Assembly (NCBI GenBank): GCA_947378235.1
Contig: CANCJE010000011.1
Span: 1-37,509, forward strand
DNA length: 37,509 nucleotides
Direction of reading: 5' to 3'
Origin: Caulobacteraceae bacterium
Lineage (GTDB): Bacteria; Pseudomonadota; Alphaproteobacteria; Caulobacterales; Caulobacteraceae
Position 1 is the first letter of the stretch; each line of letters opens with the position of its first letter. The position numbers and the translations under genes were made by a program. Shown in pieces: positions 1 to 6,722 of this stretch. The notes beneath the pieces were generated by a model. It did not search any database, was not told where the DNA came from, and saw only the letters and a list, made by a program, of their open reading frames with translations.

Positions 1-1437
1 GAAGCCGTTTTCGCTGATCTTCCCGACCACTGCGCCGGAAGCGTCCACAGCAACAGCGTCCAGCAGACGGCCATTGTTGCGGACATCGACCATTGCTGTC
101 GACATGTAGCGATCAAAGATGAACTCCGTACCGGCGAAATAGCCACCGATGGAAACATCGTGGGTTTGGGTGCCCGCTTGGAACTTCTTCACCAACCGAA
201 GATCGTTCACGAACTCTTTCAACGGGACATGAACGGCAAGGGCGTTGACGCTAACGACCTGACCATTGCCGTTGGCATTGACCATATCGAACGTGCCATT
301 GGCCGCATTCAGATACTGCAGTTTCACACCCGTCGCCGTCGGATAGAACGCCTTGGCGGTCGATACGAGGCCAGCCGCTCTCACGGTCGCGGCTTCAATA
401 TTTCCGGTTGGGAACAGGCCATTGCGCTGAGTGTCGCTATCGCGATAACGCAGACCATTTTGCAGATTCCAGCCGTCGCCGACGTCAAGATCTAGCTTTG
501 CCGTCCATTGGCTGAGCTTCACCTCAGTTCCGCGGGTCAGGTCAAAGTCATAGGGACCGTTGACGTTACGAAAGCTCAGGACTGAAGTTTCCGGCCCGGC
601 AAGCGTTCCGTAATTAGAATCAAATCCCGGTACCGCCGACTTGCTATCGTCATTGGAAAGGATCGGCACGGGCAGATAGAAGGCGATCGTGTCGTCGATG
701 CGCTTGTAATCAAGGCTCAACTGACCCTTATCAAGAGCCTTCACGACGCCAACCCGGAACTGACCGCCCTTGTTGGCTGTATAACCAGGATCACGGACGC
801 CATTGTTCTGACGATAGAAACCGCCGGCATAGACGCTGAGCCCCTCAGCAACAGGCGTTCCGTACCAGAAATCGGTGCGATAATGATCATAGTCACCCAC
901 TTCGAGCTTGATCACCCCCTCAGCCTTGTCACCGGGCTTGCGAGTGATGAAGTTTACCACGCCACCGGGCGCGTTGGAGGCGAAGATCGAGGCGGGACCG
1001 CCGCGAACGGCTTCAACCCGATTGATCGATTCATCAAGGCGGAAAGATTGGTCCGCGTTCAAATAGCCAAGGCCGGGATCATGTTGGACCGGCAAGCCAT
1101 CTTCTTGAAGGCCGACTGAAGAATAGCCATCCCGAGGAATGCCGCGCGTGCGGATATTGTTGGAGGCTTCACCACCAGAGGACTCGACCCAAAAACCCGG
1201 AACGGATTTGAACACGTCTGCGACGCTGGTTGGATTGACCAGACGCAGCTCATCCTTTCCGACTACGGAGATGGCAAAGCTCGCATCCTGCTTCACATAT
1301 TTGCCGACGCCTGCGCGGCCCGTAACGATAATTTCATCGTCAGCCTTAGGCTTTGTATCGACCGTTTGAGCATTAGCACCGCCGACGATCGCTAGAAGGC
1401 AGGTGAGAGACGCGCCCGCAAACCATGTATGTTTCAT
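1..1437 (-). CDS. TonB-dependent receptor, C-terminal part cut off by the window edge
   Basis: Outer-membrane receptor for TonB/ExbBD-driven uptake of a scarce ligand (siderophore, vitamin or glycan); the substrate cannot be told. The reading frame runs open from ATG at 1437 to base 1, 479 codons. It begins with a Sec signal peptide (MKHTWFAGASLTCLLAIVGG, cleavage probably after ANA-Q). A TonB-box-like EIIVTG follows near residue 36. The plug domain shows IRTRGIPRDGY and the conserved RVEAVRGGPASIFASNAPGG stretch, followed by the first beta strands of the barrel. Only about the first two thirds of a typical receptor are present. A Shine-Dalgarno AGGGGA lies about 10 nt upstream of the ATG. 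The upstream amidase is on the same strand, but 195 nt of AT-rich DNA and a hairpin suggest separate control. The family call is secure. Confidence 0.93.
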   Translation of the reverse strand, partial: MKHTWFAGASLTCLLAIVGGANAQTVDTKPKADDEIIVTGRAGVGKYVKQDASFAISVVGKDELRLVNPTSVADVFKSVPGFWVESSGGEASNNIRTRGIPRDGYSSVGLQEDGLPVQHDPGLGYLNADQSFRLDESINRVEAVRGGPASIFASNAPGGVVNFITRKPGDKAEGVIKLEVGDYDHYRTDFWYGTPVAEGLSVYAGGFYRQNNGVRDPGYTANKGGQFRVGVVKALDKGQLSLDYKRIDDTIAFYLPVPILSNDDSKSAVPGFDSNYGTLAGPETSVLSFRNVNGPYDFDLTRGTEVKLSQWTAKLDLDVGDGWNLQNGLRYRDSDTQRNGLFPTGNIEAATVRAAGLVSTAKAFYPTATGVKLQYLNAANGTFDMVNANGNGQVVSVNALAVHVPLKEFVNDLRLVKKFQAGTQTHDVSIGGYFAGTEFIFDRYMSTAMVDVRNNGRLLDAVAVDASGAVVGKISENGF

Positions 1438-1456
1438 TAGAATAGATCCCCTGATG

Positions 1457-1504
1457 AAAAATGATCCGCCCACTGACTGAAATACAGAACGGGGCGGAAT
1501 CATT
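1457..1504 (-). promoter_or_regulatory. Terminator-like hairpin in the leader of the TonB receptor gene
   Basis: Read on the minus strand, AATGATTCCGCCC (1504-1492) pairs with GGGCGGATCATT (1471-1460). This gives 12 base pairs with one bulged T and a 20-nt loop, and a short T run (1461-1457) follows at once. It sits about 20 nt before the receptor start codon and just before its ribosome binding site. It could be an attenuator or riboswitch expression platform for the receptor, or simply the terminator of the amidase gene that ends 130 nt upstream. The pairing is seen directly; the role is inferred. Confidence 0.5.
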
Positions 1505-1557
1505 CACTAAGAAGGATCATTTAAGGTTAGATATTGACGCTAATTTGAACGCTGATC

Positions 1558-1571
1558 GTCATTTTTATGAC
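1558..1571. promoter_or_regulatory. Short palindrome, possible operator upstream of the receptor
   Basis: GTCAT-tttt-ATGAC, a perfect 5-bp inverted repeat around a 4-nt spacer. It lies in the AT-rich gap between the amidase and the receptor, about 120 nt upstream of the receptor start. It fits a repressor or activator half-site pair in form only. No known consensus was matched. Confidence 0.2.
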
Positions 1572-1632
1572 TAATGCCAAATCTATTCATGACAGTTGAT
1601 CGATAATTACCTAATTTTATACCGAACTCCTC

Positions 1633-3132
1633 CTATCCACCAAACCAAACCGGCGGCTTGCGCTGGGCCCAGGGCTGGGCCTGTTCCAGTTCGAAGGCCA
1701 GTTCGAACAGCTTGCGCTCGTCCCCTGCCCTGCCTGCAAAATGCATGCCCACGGGAATGCCGTCAGAGGTCCAGTGGAGCGGCACGCTCATAGCCGCTGC
1801 CCCAGCAACATTGTGGACAGGCGTGTAGCCGACATAGTGCGTCACACGCGCGGACAGTTCGGCAAAGGGCACGGTCGGCGCGACATAGCCCAATTCAACC
1901 GCAGGCTTGGCTAAGACCGGGGTCAGGATCAGGTCGAACGACTTGAACCAAGCGTCGTAGACTGGAACCGAGGCCTCAAGTCGGGCAATGGACTCGCCAA
2001 TCGCGCTGGTGGGCAATTTGCTGACCATTTCAGCCAAGCCGATGGTGAAGGGCTCGAGCATTTCCGGCACAGCCTTAGCGCCCTTGGTCGCCGTGACGAT
2101 CTGAACCTGCCTCGCCGCATCCGTCGCCCAGAGTGTCAGGAAGTCTTGCGTGAAGCGTGCACCATCCAGTGGCCATTGGGTCGACGTGACCCTATGGCCG
2201 AGGCTGGTCAGTAACCTAACCGTGGATTCCAACCCCGCCTGAACCTCAGCATCCGGCTTTAACCCCCCGGCGGTATCGAGCAAGACGCCGATCCGAAGTC
2301 GGCGCTTGGAAGGCCCCGTGACCAGACCAACGGGTGGATAGTGCGCGCTCTCTCCAACAATTTCCGTCGCTGCAAATAGAGCCGCACTGTCGCGAACAGA
2401 ACGCGACACCACGTGCTCAACCCCCAGATCATAGGCGTGGGCCTGTTTTTCCGCGCCGATCATCCGCCCGCGTGAGGGCTTGAGGCCGAAAAGGCCGCAG
2501 TTGGACGCCGGAATGCGAATCGAACCGCCGCCGTCACTGGCATGAGCGACAGGTACGATACCCGCTGCCACGGCTGCCGCAGCGCCGCCTGATGACCCTC
2601 CGCTCGAATGACCGAGGTTCCAAGGATTGCGGGTTGGGCCGAAGGCCACCGGCTCTGTCGTCGGCAGATAGCCCTGCTCAGGCGAGGCGGACTTGCCGAT
2701 GACGACCAGTCCAGCGCGGGTAAAGGCCTCGACATGAGGCTCGCTGGCCTTGGCGACCGGCGCATCAAGAAAGGCGCGAGAGCCATTGCGCGTCGGCGCA
2801 CCCTTATAGTCGTTCAAGTCCTTGATCAGGAATGGAACCCCGGCAAAGGGGCCGCTTAGATTGCCGGTCTTGGCTTGATCAAGGGCCTGATCAAACAGGG
2901 AGGTGACCATGAAGTTCAGCTTGGGCTGAGCCGCTTCGGCGCGGCCGATGGCGTCGGTAACCGCCTCGAGCGGAGAAATCTCTTTGCGCCGAATGCGGTC
3001 GGCCAAGGTGGTGGCGTCGGGCTGAGGCGTTACAGTCGGCAATGCGGCCTTGGCAAGGGCGATGGGGGCCTGCGCTGCGGTGGCGACAGCGGCAGAGGCG
3101 GCCAAAAGGCCACGACGCGTAAGAGCGTTCAT
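1633..3132 (-). CDS. Secreted amidase, amidase-signature family
   Basis: Hydrolyses an amide bond by a Ser-cisSer-Lys mechanism; the substrate is unknown. At 499 aa it has normal family length. The N-terminus (MNALTRRGLLAASAAVATAA) has a twin-arginine-like TRRGLL followed by a hydrophobic Ala-rich stretch, so export is likely. The catalytic residues are recognisable: Lys104 in PFLIKDL, cis-Ser180 in GHSSGGSSGG, and nucleophile Ser204 in DGGGSIRIP. Their spacing matches the family. The start at 3132 is supported by the signal peptide beginning there. The gene diverges from tlyA across 108 nt, which must hold both promoters. Exported relatives are often annotated as amidase or Glu-tRNA amidotransferase A homologues. 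A signal peptide and the absence of gatB/gatC argue against GatA. Confidence 0.9.
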   Translation of the reverse strand: MNALTRRGLLAASAAVATAAQAPIALAKAALPTVTPQPDATTLADRIRRKEISPLEAVTDAIGRAEAAQPKLNFMVTSLFDQALDQAKTGNLSGPFAGVPFLIKDLNDYKGAPTRNGSRAFLDAPVAKASEPHVEAFTRAGLVVIGKSASPEQGYLPTTEPVAFGPTRNPWNLGHSSGGSSGGAAAAVAAGIVPVAHASDGGGSIRIPASNCGLFGLKPSRGRMIGAEKQAHAYDLGVEHVVSRSVRDSAALFAATEIVGESAHYPPVGLVTGPSKRRLRIGVLLDTAGGLKPDAEVQAGLESTVRLLTSLGHRVTSTQWPLDGARFTQDFLTLWATDAARQVQIVTATKGAKAVPEMLEPFTIGLAEMVSKLPTSAIGESIARLEASVPVYDAWFKSFDLILTPVLAKPAVELGYVAPTVPFAELSARVTHYVGYTPVHNVAGAAAMSVPLHWTSDGIPVGMHFAGRAGDERKLFELAFELEQAQPWAQRKPPVWFGG

Positions 3133-3240
3133 CTTGACGTTTCTCCGTGCGGGCGCATTGGTGTGCGTCTATATTCGGCCCGCTTAATGCTAGAGTGGAC
3201 GGCGAGACCACAGCTTTCAAGTCCGAGACCCCCATCCGCC

Positions 3241-3972
3241 ATGTCTAAAATTCGTGCTGATCTGGTTTTAGTCGAACGCGGCCTGTTTGACAGCCGCGCC
3301 AAGGCTCGGGCTGCGATCGAAGCGGGCGGCGTGCGGGTCGCGGGGCAGACGCTAAAGAAGCCATCAGACTTGATTGAACCAAACGCTTCCATCGAGGCCG
3401 TCGCCGCCCACCCCTATGTTGGCCGAGGGGCCTTGAAGCTCGAGCACGCGCTCAACCACTGGCCCATCGGAGTTGAAGGCCGCCGTGTCATTGATGTTGG
3501 CGCCTCCACGGGCGGCTTTACCGAGGTTTGTCTCATCCGCAGTGCAGCCAAGGTCTATGCAGTCGATGTCGGCCAGGGCCAGCTTCATCCTCGCTTGGCC
3601 AGCGATCGGCGCGTGGTCAACCTCGAACGGACCGATGCACGCAGCCTCGACCGCGCGATGATTGATGAGCCTATCGCGTTGGTCGTTTGTGATGCCAGCT
3701 TCATCGGCTTGGCCAAGGTCTTGCCCGCCGCGCTTGAGTTGGCTGAGGCCGGTGCGGACCTGATCGCGCTGATCAAACCCCAGTTTGAGGCTGGGCCTGA
3801 TCTGGTCGGCAAGGGCGGCATCGTTCGCGATGAGACCACGCGCCAAGCGACGGCCCAGGCGGTCGAGCGATGGCTGGGTCAGATCGGCTGGACCGTCCGC
3901 GACCGGATGGAGAGCCCGATCACGGGCGGAGATGGCAATGTGGAATATCTGGTCTGGGCGCAGAAGGGGTAA
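3241..3972 (+). CDS. tlyA: TlyA family rRNA 2'-O-methyltransferase (hemolysin A homologue)
   Basis: Predicted S-adenosylmethionine-dependent ribose methyltransferase acting on rRNA. The family includes mycobacterial TlyA, which modifies 16S and 23S rRNA. The product is 243 aa. It opens with an S4 RNA-binding domain (residues 5-60, with VLVERGLFDSRAKARAAIEA), then GRGALKLEHAL. A Rossmann FtsJ/RrmJ domain follows with the SAM-binding motif DVGASTGGFTEV at 85-96. The frame stays open upstream into the amidase region, but ATG 3241 (MSKIRADLVL) starts exactly where the S4 domain should begin. The ribosome binding site is weak. In many bacteria tlyA sits with dxs or xseB; here it stands alone, divergent from the amidase and convergent with clpP. 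Confidence 0.9.
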   Translation: MSKIRADLVLVERGLFDSRAKARAAIEAGGVRVAGQTLKKPSDLIEPNASIEAVAAHPYVGRGALKLEHALNHWPIGVEGRRVIDVGASTGGFTEVCLIRSAAKVYAVDVGQGQLHPRLASDRRVVNLERTDARSLDRAMIDEPIALVVCDASFIGLAKVLPAALELAEAGADLIALIKPQFEAGPDLVGKGGIVRDETTRQATAQAVERWLGQIGWTVRDRMESPITGGDGNVEYLVWAQKG

Positions 3973-3979
3973 GAGAAGT

Positions 3980-4078
3980 CCCCCTACCCCCGCTTCGCGG
4001 GTACTTCCCCCAGAGGGGGAAGATTTAGCGACTGAGATCTTCCCCCTCTGGGGAAGTGGCGCGCAGCGCCGTAGGGGG
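3980..4078. repeat. 99-nt nested inverted repeat between tlyA and clpP
   Basis: Outer arms CCCCCTAC (3980-3987) and GTAGGGGG (4071-4078) enclose inner arms of about 21 nt, 4003-4024 and 4037-4057 (ACTTCCCC...GGGGAAGAT against ATCTTCCCC...GGGGAAGT). Small hairpins (CCCGCTTCGCGGG; GGCGCGCAGCGCC) fill the spaces. The element could fold as a long stem on either strand. It lies just after the tlyA stop codon and beyond the clpP end, so it could block read-through in both directions. Its form is like a dispersed intergenic palindromic element of REP type. Confidence 0.7.
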
Positions 4079-4090
4079 TCTTGTTTCAGT

Positions 4091-4131
4091 CCCCCTCACC
4101 CAACCCTCTCCCCCAAGGGGGCGAGGGCTTA
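4091..4131 (+). repeat. 41-bp dispersed repeat, copy 1, overlapping the clpP stop codon
   Basis: These 41 bases are identical to 31452-31492, 27 kb away. The unit begins CCCCCTCACCCAACCC and contains a hairpin CCCTCtCCCCC-AA-GGGGGcGAGGG. Its last three bases, TTA, are the complement of the clpP stop codon TAA (4129-4131), so the repeat ends exactly at the end of clpP. A degenerate third copy is at 31663-31703. Confidence 0.8.
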
Positions 4132-4776
4132 ATCTTTCTTTTCGTCGTCCTTCTCGCCGCCTTCAGCGGCTTCACGGGTGGCATAGACGTGGTCGACAAT
4201 GCCCCAGGTCTTGGATTCTTCGGCGTCCATGAAATGGTCGCGATCGAGCGTGCGCTCCACCACTTCCAAGGGCTGGCCGCAATGTTTGGCGTAGAGCTCG
4301 TTCAAGCGGCGCTTGGTCTTGATGATATCTTCGGCATGGCGCTCAATGTCCGAGGCCTGGCCGCGGAATCCACCCGAGGGCTGGTGCAACATGATACGGG
4401 CATTGGGCAGCGCAACCCGCTGGCCCGCCGCGCCGGCCATCAGCAGGAACGACCCCATCGAGGCGGCCATACCCATGCACACGGTCGAGACCGGGCTCTT
4501 GATATATTGCATCGTGTCATAGATCGCCAAACCGGACGTCACCATCCCGCCGGGCGAGTTGATGTACATGGCGATCTCTTTCTTCGGATTTTCCGATTCC
4601 AGAAACAGCAGCTGGGCGCAGACCAGCGCCGAGACGCCGTCATCGATGGGGCCGTTCAGGAAAATGATCCGCTCACGCAGCAATCTTGAAAAGATATCAA
4701 AGGCGCGCTCGCCCCGGCTCGATTGCTCGACGACCATAGGGACGAGATTCATCATAGTGGCTTGGTGATCAATCAT
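4129..4776 (-). CDS. clpP: ATP-dependent Clp protease proteolytic subunit
   Basis: Serine peptidase of the barrel-shaped ClpP tetradecamer, which degrades proteins fed by ClpX or ClpA. In Caulobacterales it is needed for cell-cycle proteolysis (known for the family). The product is 215 aa from ATG 4776. This start is chosen because an AGAAGG ribosome binding site sits 7 nt upstream and the protein begins like other alphaproteobacterial ClpPs ([10 protein letters not shown]). An in-frame ATG at 4872 would add 32 unrelated residues. The catalytic triad is visible: Ser106 in GMAASMG, His131 in LHQPSGG and Asp180 in LDRDHFM. It lies 175 nt downstream of tig on the same strand, the usual order. 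clpX would be expected next, but the gene beyond is tlyA on the other strand. The acidic/Lys-rich C-terminus ([10 protein letters not shown]) runs into a repeat that carries the stop codon. Confidence 0.97.
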   Translation of the reverse strand: MIDHQATMMNLVPMVVEQSSRGERAFDIFSRLLRERIIFLNGPIDDGVSALVCAQLLFLESENPKKEIAMYINSPGGMVTSGLAIYDTMQYIKSPVSTVCMGMAASMGSFLLMAGAAGQRVALPNARIMLHQPSGGFRGQASDIERHAEDIIKTKRRLNELYAKHCGQPLEVVERTLDRDHFMDAEESKTWGIVDHVYATREAAEGGEKDDEKKD

Positions 4777-4890
4777 GGGTGCCTTCTCATCTGCGCTAAG
4801 AGCCGCTTCGCGCGAAGCAGGCTGCCTTGGATATTGCGTGCCCACGGCCATGTTGCAAGTCGTGCAACCCAACCAAAAGCGTTTGATCGG

Positions 4891-4928
4891 AAAAAAAGGG
4901 CGCCGACCCCTTCGGATCAGCGCCCCCT
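4891..4928 (-). terminator. Intrinsic terminator after tig
   Basis: On the minus strand GGGCGC pairs with GCGCCC (4925-4920 with 4903-4898), with further partial pairing inside around a small loop. Seven T residues follow (4897-4891). It lies 24 nt past the tig stop codon and separates tig from clpP, so clpP probably has its own promoter in 4777-4890. Confidence 0.8.
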
Positions 4929-4951
4929 TTTAAAGTCTAGCCAGCGACCAA

Positions 4952-6319
4952 TTAGGCGTCGCCATAGCCTTCAGGCATGTCATCGTCCTGCATCAGCTCT
5001 TCCTTGGACACTTCGGTATCCGTGACCTTGGCCTTTTCGAAGATCAGGTCGACGACCTTGTCCTCGTAAAGCGGCGCGCGAAGCTGCGCTTGAGCATTTG
5101 GATTGCTGCGGAAGAATTCGAACACCTGCTGCTCTTGGCCACGATAGCGCATGGCCTCCTGACGCATGGCGCCCAGCATTTCCTGCTCAGTGACGGTCAC
5201 GTTCTGAGTGCGGCCAATCTCGGCCAAGACCAGACCGAGGCGCACGCGGCGCTCTGCGATCTTGCGATATTCGCCCTTCAGCTGGTCTTCGGTCTTGCCT
5301 TCGTCTTCGGGTGACAGGCCACCGCTTTCCTTGTCGGCCTGGACCTGCTGCCAGATCACGTCGAACTCGGCTTCAACCATGCGCGGTGGCAGGGCGAAGT
5401 CGTGCTTAGTGTCCAGCACGTCAAGCAGGGCCCGCTTCAGCTTGAAGCGCGAGGCCGAGCTATATTGTTGTTCGATCTGGCCGCGCAGGGCGTCCTTCAG
5501 GGTCTCAAGGCTCGACAGGCCAAGCTTTTCAGCAAAGGCGTCATCAAGCTTGGTCTCGCCGGGTGCCTTAACCTCTTTGACGGTCACTTCGAACTCGGCA
5601 TTTTTGCCCTTCAGGCTCTCGGCCTGATAGTCCTCGGGGAAGGTCACGGAGACGGTGCGGACCTCTTCGGGCTTGGCACCGATCAGTTGGTCTTCAAAGC
5701 CGGGGATGAACTGGCCCGAACCGAGCACCAGCTCGCTGTCCGTTGCCGTGCCACCGTCGAAGGCGACGCCATCAATGCGGCCGATGAAGTCGATGACGAC
5801 CATGTCATCCTTCTTGGCCTTGACGGTCTTGCCCTTGCGCGGCTCGTAGGTCTTGTTCTGAGCGGCCAGTTCAGCCAACGCCTCGTCCACTTCCACGTCG
5901 GTCGGCTTATAGACCGGACGGGTCAGCTCAAGGGTCGCCGGATCGACGGGTTCAAACTCGGGCATCAGCTCGACGGAGAACTCATAGGCCAGATCGGCCG
6001 TGCCGTTCATGACCGCGTCCATATCAGACACAGGCTTGAAGTCGGGCTGGGCGGCTGGGCGCAGCTTATTATCGTCGATGATCTTTTGGTTGGTCTCGGT
6101 CAGCAGTGTTTCCACGACCTCGCCCAAGATCGACTTGCCATGTCCGCCGCGTCCATGGGCCACAGGCACCTTGCCGGGGCGGAAGCCCTTAAGCTGCATC
6201 TGAGGCGCGATCTCTTTGATCCGCTTGTCTTGGCGCTCGGCCAACTCGGCGGCGGAGATCGACACCGCATAAACGCGGCTAAGACCATCAACGGATTTTT
6301 CAGCAATCTGAATCGACAT
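4952..6319 (-). CDS. tig: Trigger factor, ribosome-bound chaperone and prolyl isomerase
   Basis: First chaperone met by nascent chains at the ribosomal exit tunnel. The product is 455 aa, the usual size. The N-terminal ribosome-binding domain has the signature GFRPGKVPV near residue 45. An FKBP-type prolyl isomerase domain spans about 160-245 ([12 protein letters not shown], then [18 protein letters not shown]). A helical C-terminal chaperone domain follows and ends in an acidic tail ([13 protein letters not shown]). A GGAAA ribosome binding site lies about 9 nt before ATG 6319. The stretch after the ribosome-binding signature reads [11 protein letters not shown], richer in Gly and His than I expect for trigger factors. 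A hairpin terminator follows the gene, and clpP is next on the same strand. Confidence 0.97.
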   Translation of the reverse strand: MSIQIAEKSVDGLSRVYAVSISAAELAERQDKRIKEIAPQMQLKGFRPGKVPVAHGRGGHGKSILGEVVETLLTETNQKIIDDNKLRPAAQPDFKPVSDMDAVMNGTADLAYEFSVELMPEFEPVDPATLELTRPVYKPTDVEVDEALAELAAQNKTYEPRKGKTVKAKKDDMVVIDFIGRIDGVAFDGGTATDSELVLGSGQFIPGFEDQLIGAKPEEVRTVSVTFPEDYQAESLKGKNAEFEVTVKEVKAPGETKLDDAFAEKLGLSSLETLKDALRGQIEQQYSSASRFKLKRALLDVLDTKHDFALPPRMVEAEFDVIWQQVQADKESGGLSPEDEGKTEDQLKGEYRKIAERRVRLGLVLAEIGRTQNVTVTEQEMLGAMRQEAMRYRGQEQQVFEFFRSNPNAQAQLRAPLYEDKVVDLIFEKAKVTDTEVSKEELMQDDDMPEGYGDA

Positions 6320-6543
6320 GTTATTTTTCCGAACCTACGGGGCGCCCGCTTATGGTCCGCCTTCGCCTGCAAAAACGTCTGAGCCGTCCGAAAGGTCACC
6401 CCACCGGACGGCGCATGAGGGCGCTCTTATGTCACGAGCTTTGCCGCCATCCAAGCCCAAAGGCAGGGATTAAAGCGATCACGGACGGTTTCGTGGGGAC
6501 ATCTGTGCACGTCCCACTCACTTCCATAACTTTTTGAGAGATT

Positions 6544-6628
6544 TGGTGCGGATGAGAGGACTCGAACCTCCACGCCTCTCGGCGCTGGAACCTAAATCCA
6601 GTGCGTCTACCAATTCCGCCACATCCGC
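6544..6628 (-). tRNA. tRNA-Leu (anticodon UAG), 3' CCA encoded
   Basis: The minus-strand cloverleaf has acceptor arms GCGGATG (6628-6622) and CATCCGC (6554-6548), discriminator A, then encoded CCA (6546-6544). The D arm contains AATTGGTAGACGC. The anticodon stem is CTGGA/TCCAG around loop TTTAGGT, giving UAG. A long variable arm (CGCCGAGAGGCG) marks a class II tRNA, and the T arm has GGTTCGAGTCC. The length of 85 nt fits leucine. It lies downstream of the IorAB-type operon and upstream of tig. No integrase or attachment-site duplication is seen beside it. Confidence 0.97.
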
Positions 6629-6660
6629 GTTCCGACCCGGTCCCTATCGTTCATGGGCTT

Positions 6661-6685
6661 GGGGCGCAATAGCTTATCGCGCCCC
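6661..6685. other. GC-rich hairpin between the molybdenum hydroxylase and tRNA-Leu
   Basis: GGGGCGC (6661-6667) and GCGCCCC (6679-6685) form a 7-bp stem with an 11-nt loop, 38 nt past the hydroxylase stop codon. There is no T run on the minus strand, so it is at best an imperfect terminator or an mRNA 3'-end stabiliser. Confidence 0.35.
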
Positions 6686-6722
6686 GCCCCTCAAAAGGAC
6701 CTTACCCATTACCCCAAGGGAC

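Noticed and set aside
2875-3240. Longer N-terminus for the TlyA protein starting at 2875
   Set aside because: It would overlap the amidase gene and add about 120 residues before the S4 domain, which should be near the N-terminus.
4777-4872. ATG 4872 as the clpP start
   Set aside because: There is no ribosome binding site match and the extra 32 residues are unlike ClpP; ATG 4776 has AGAAGG at the right distance.
5402-6382. A 326-codon plus-strand frame over tig
   Set aside because: tig on the minus strand is unambiguous, and the plus frame encodes no recognisable protein.
6544-6722. tRNA-Leu as an integration site of a genomic island
   Set aside because: No integrase gene, no duplicated tRNA end and ordinary neighbouring genes were seen.
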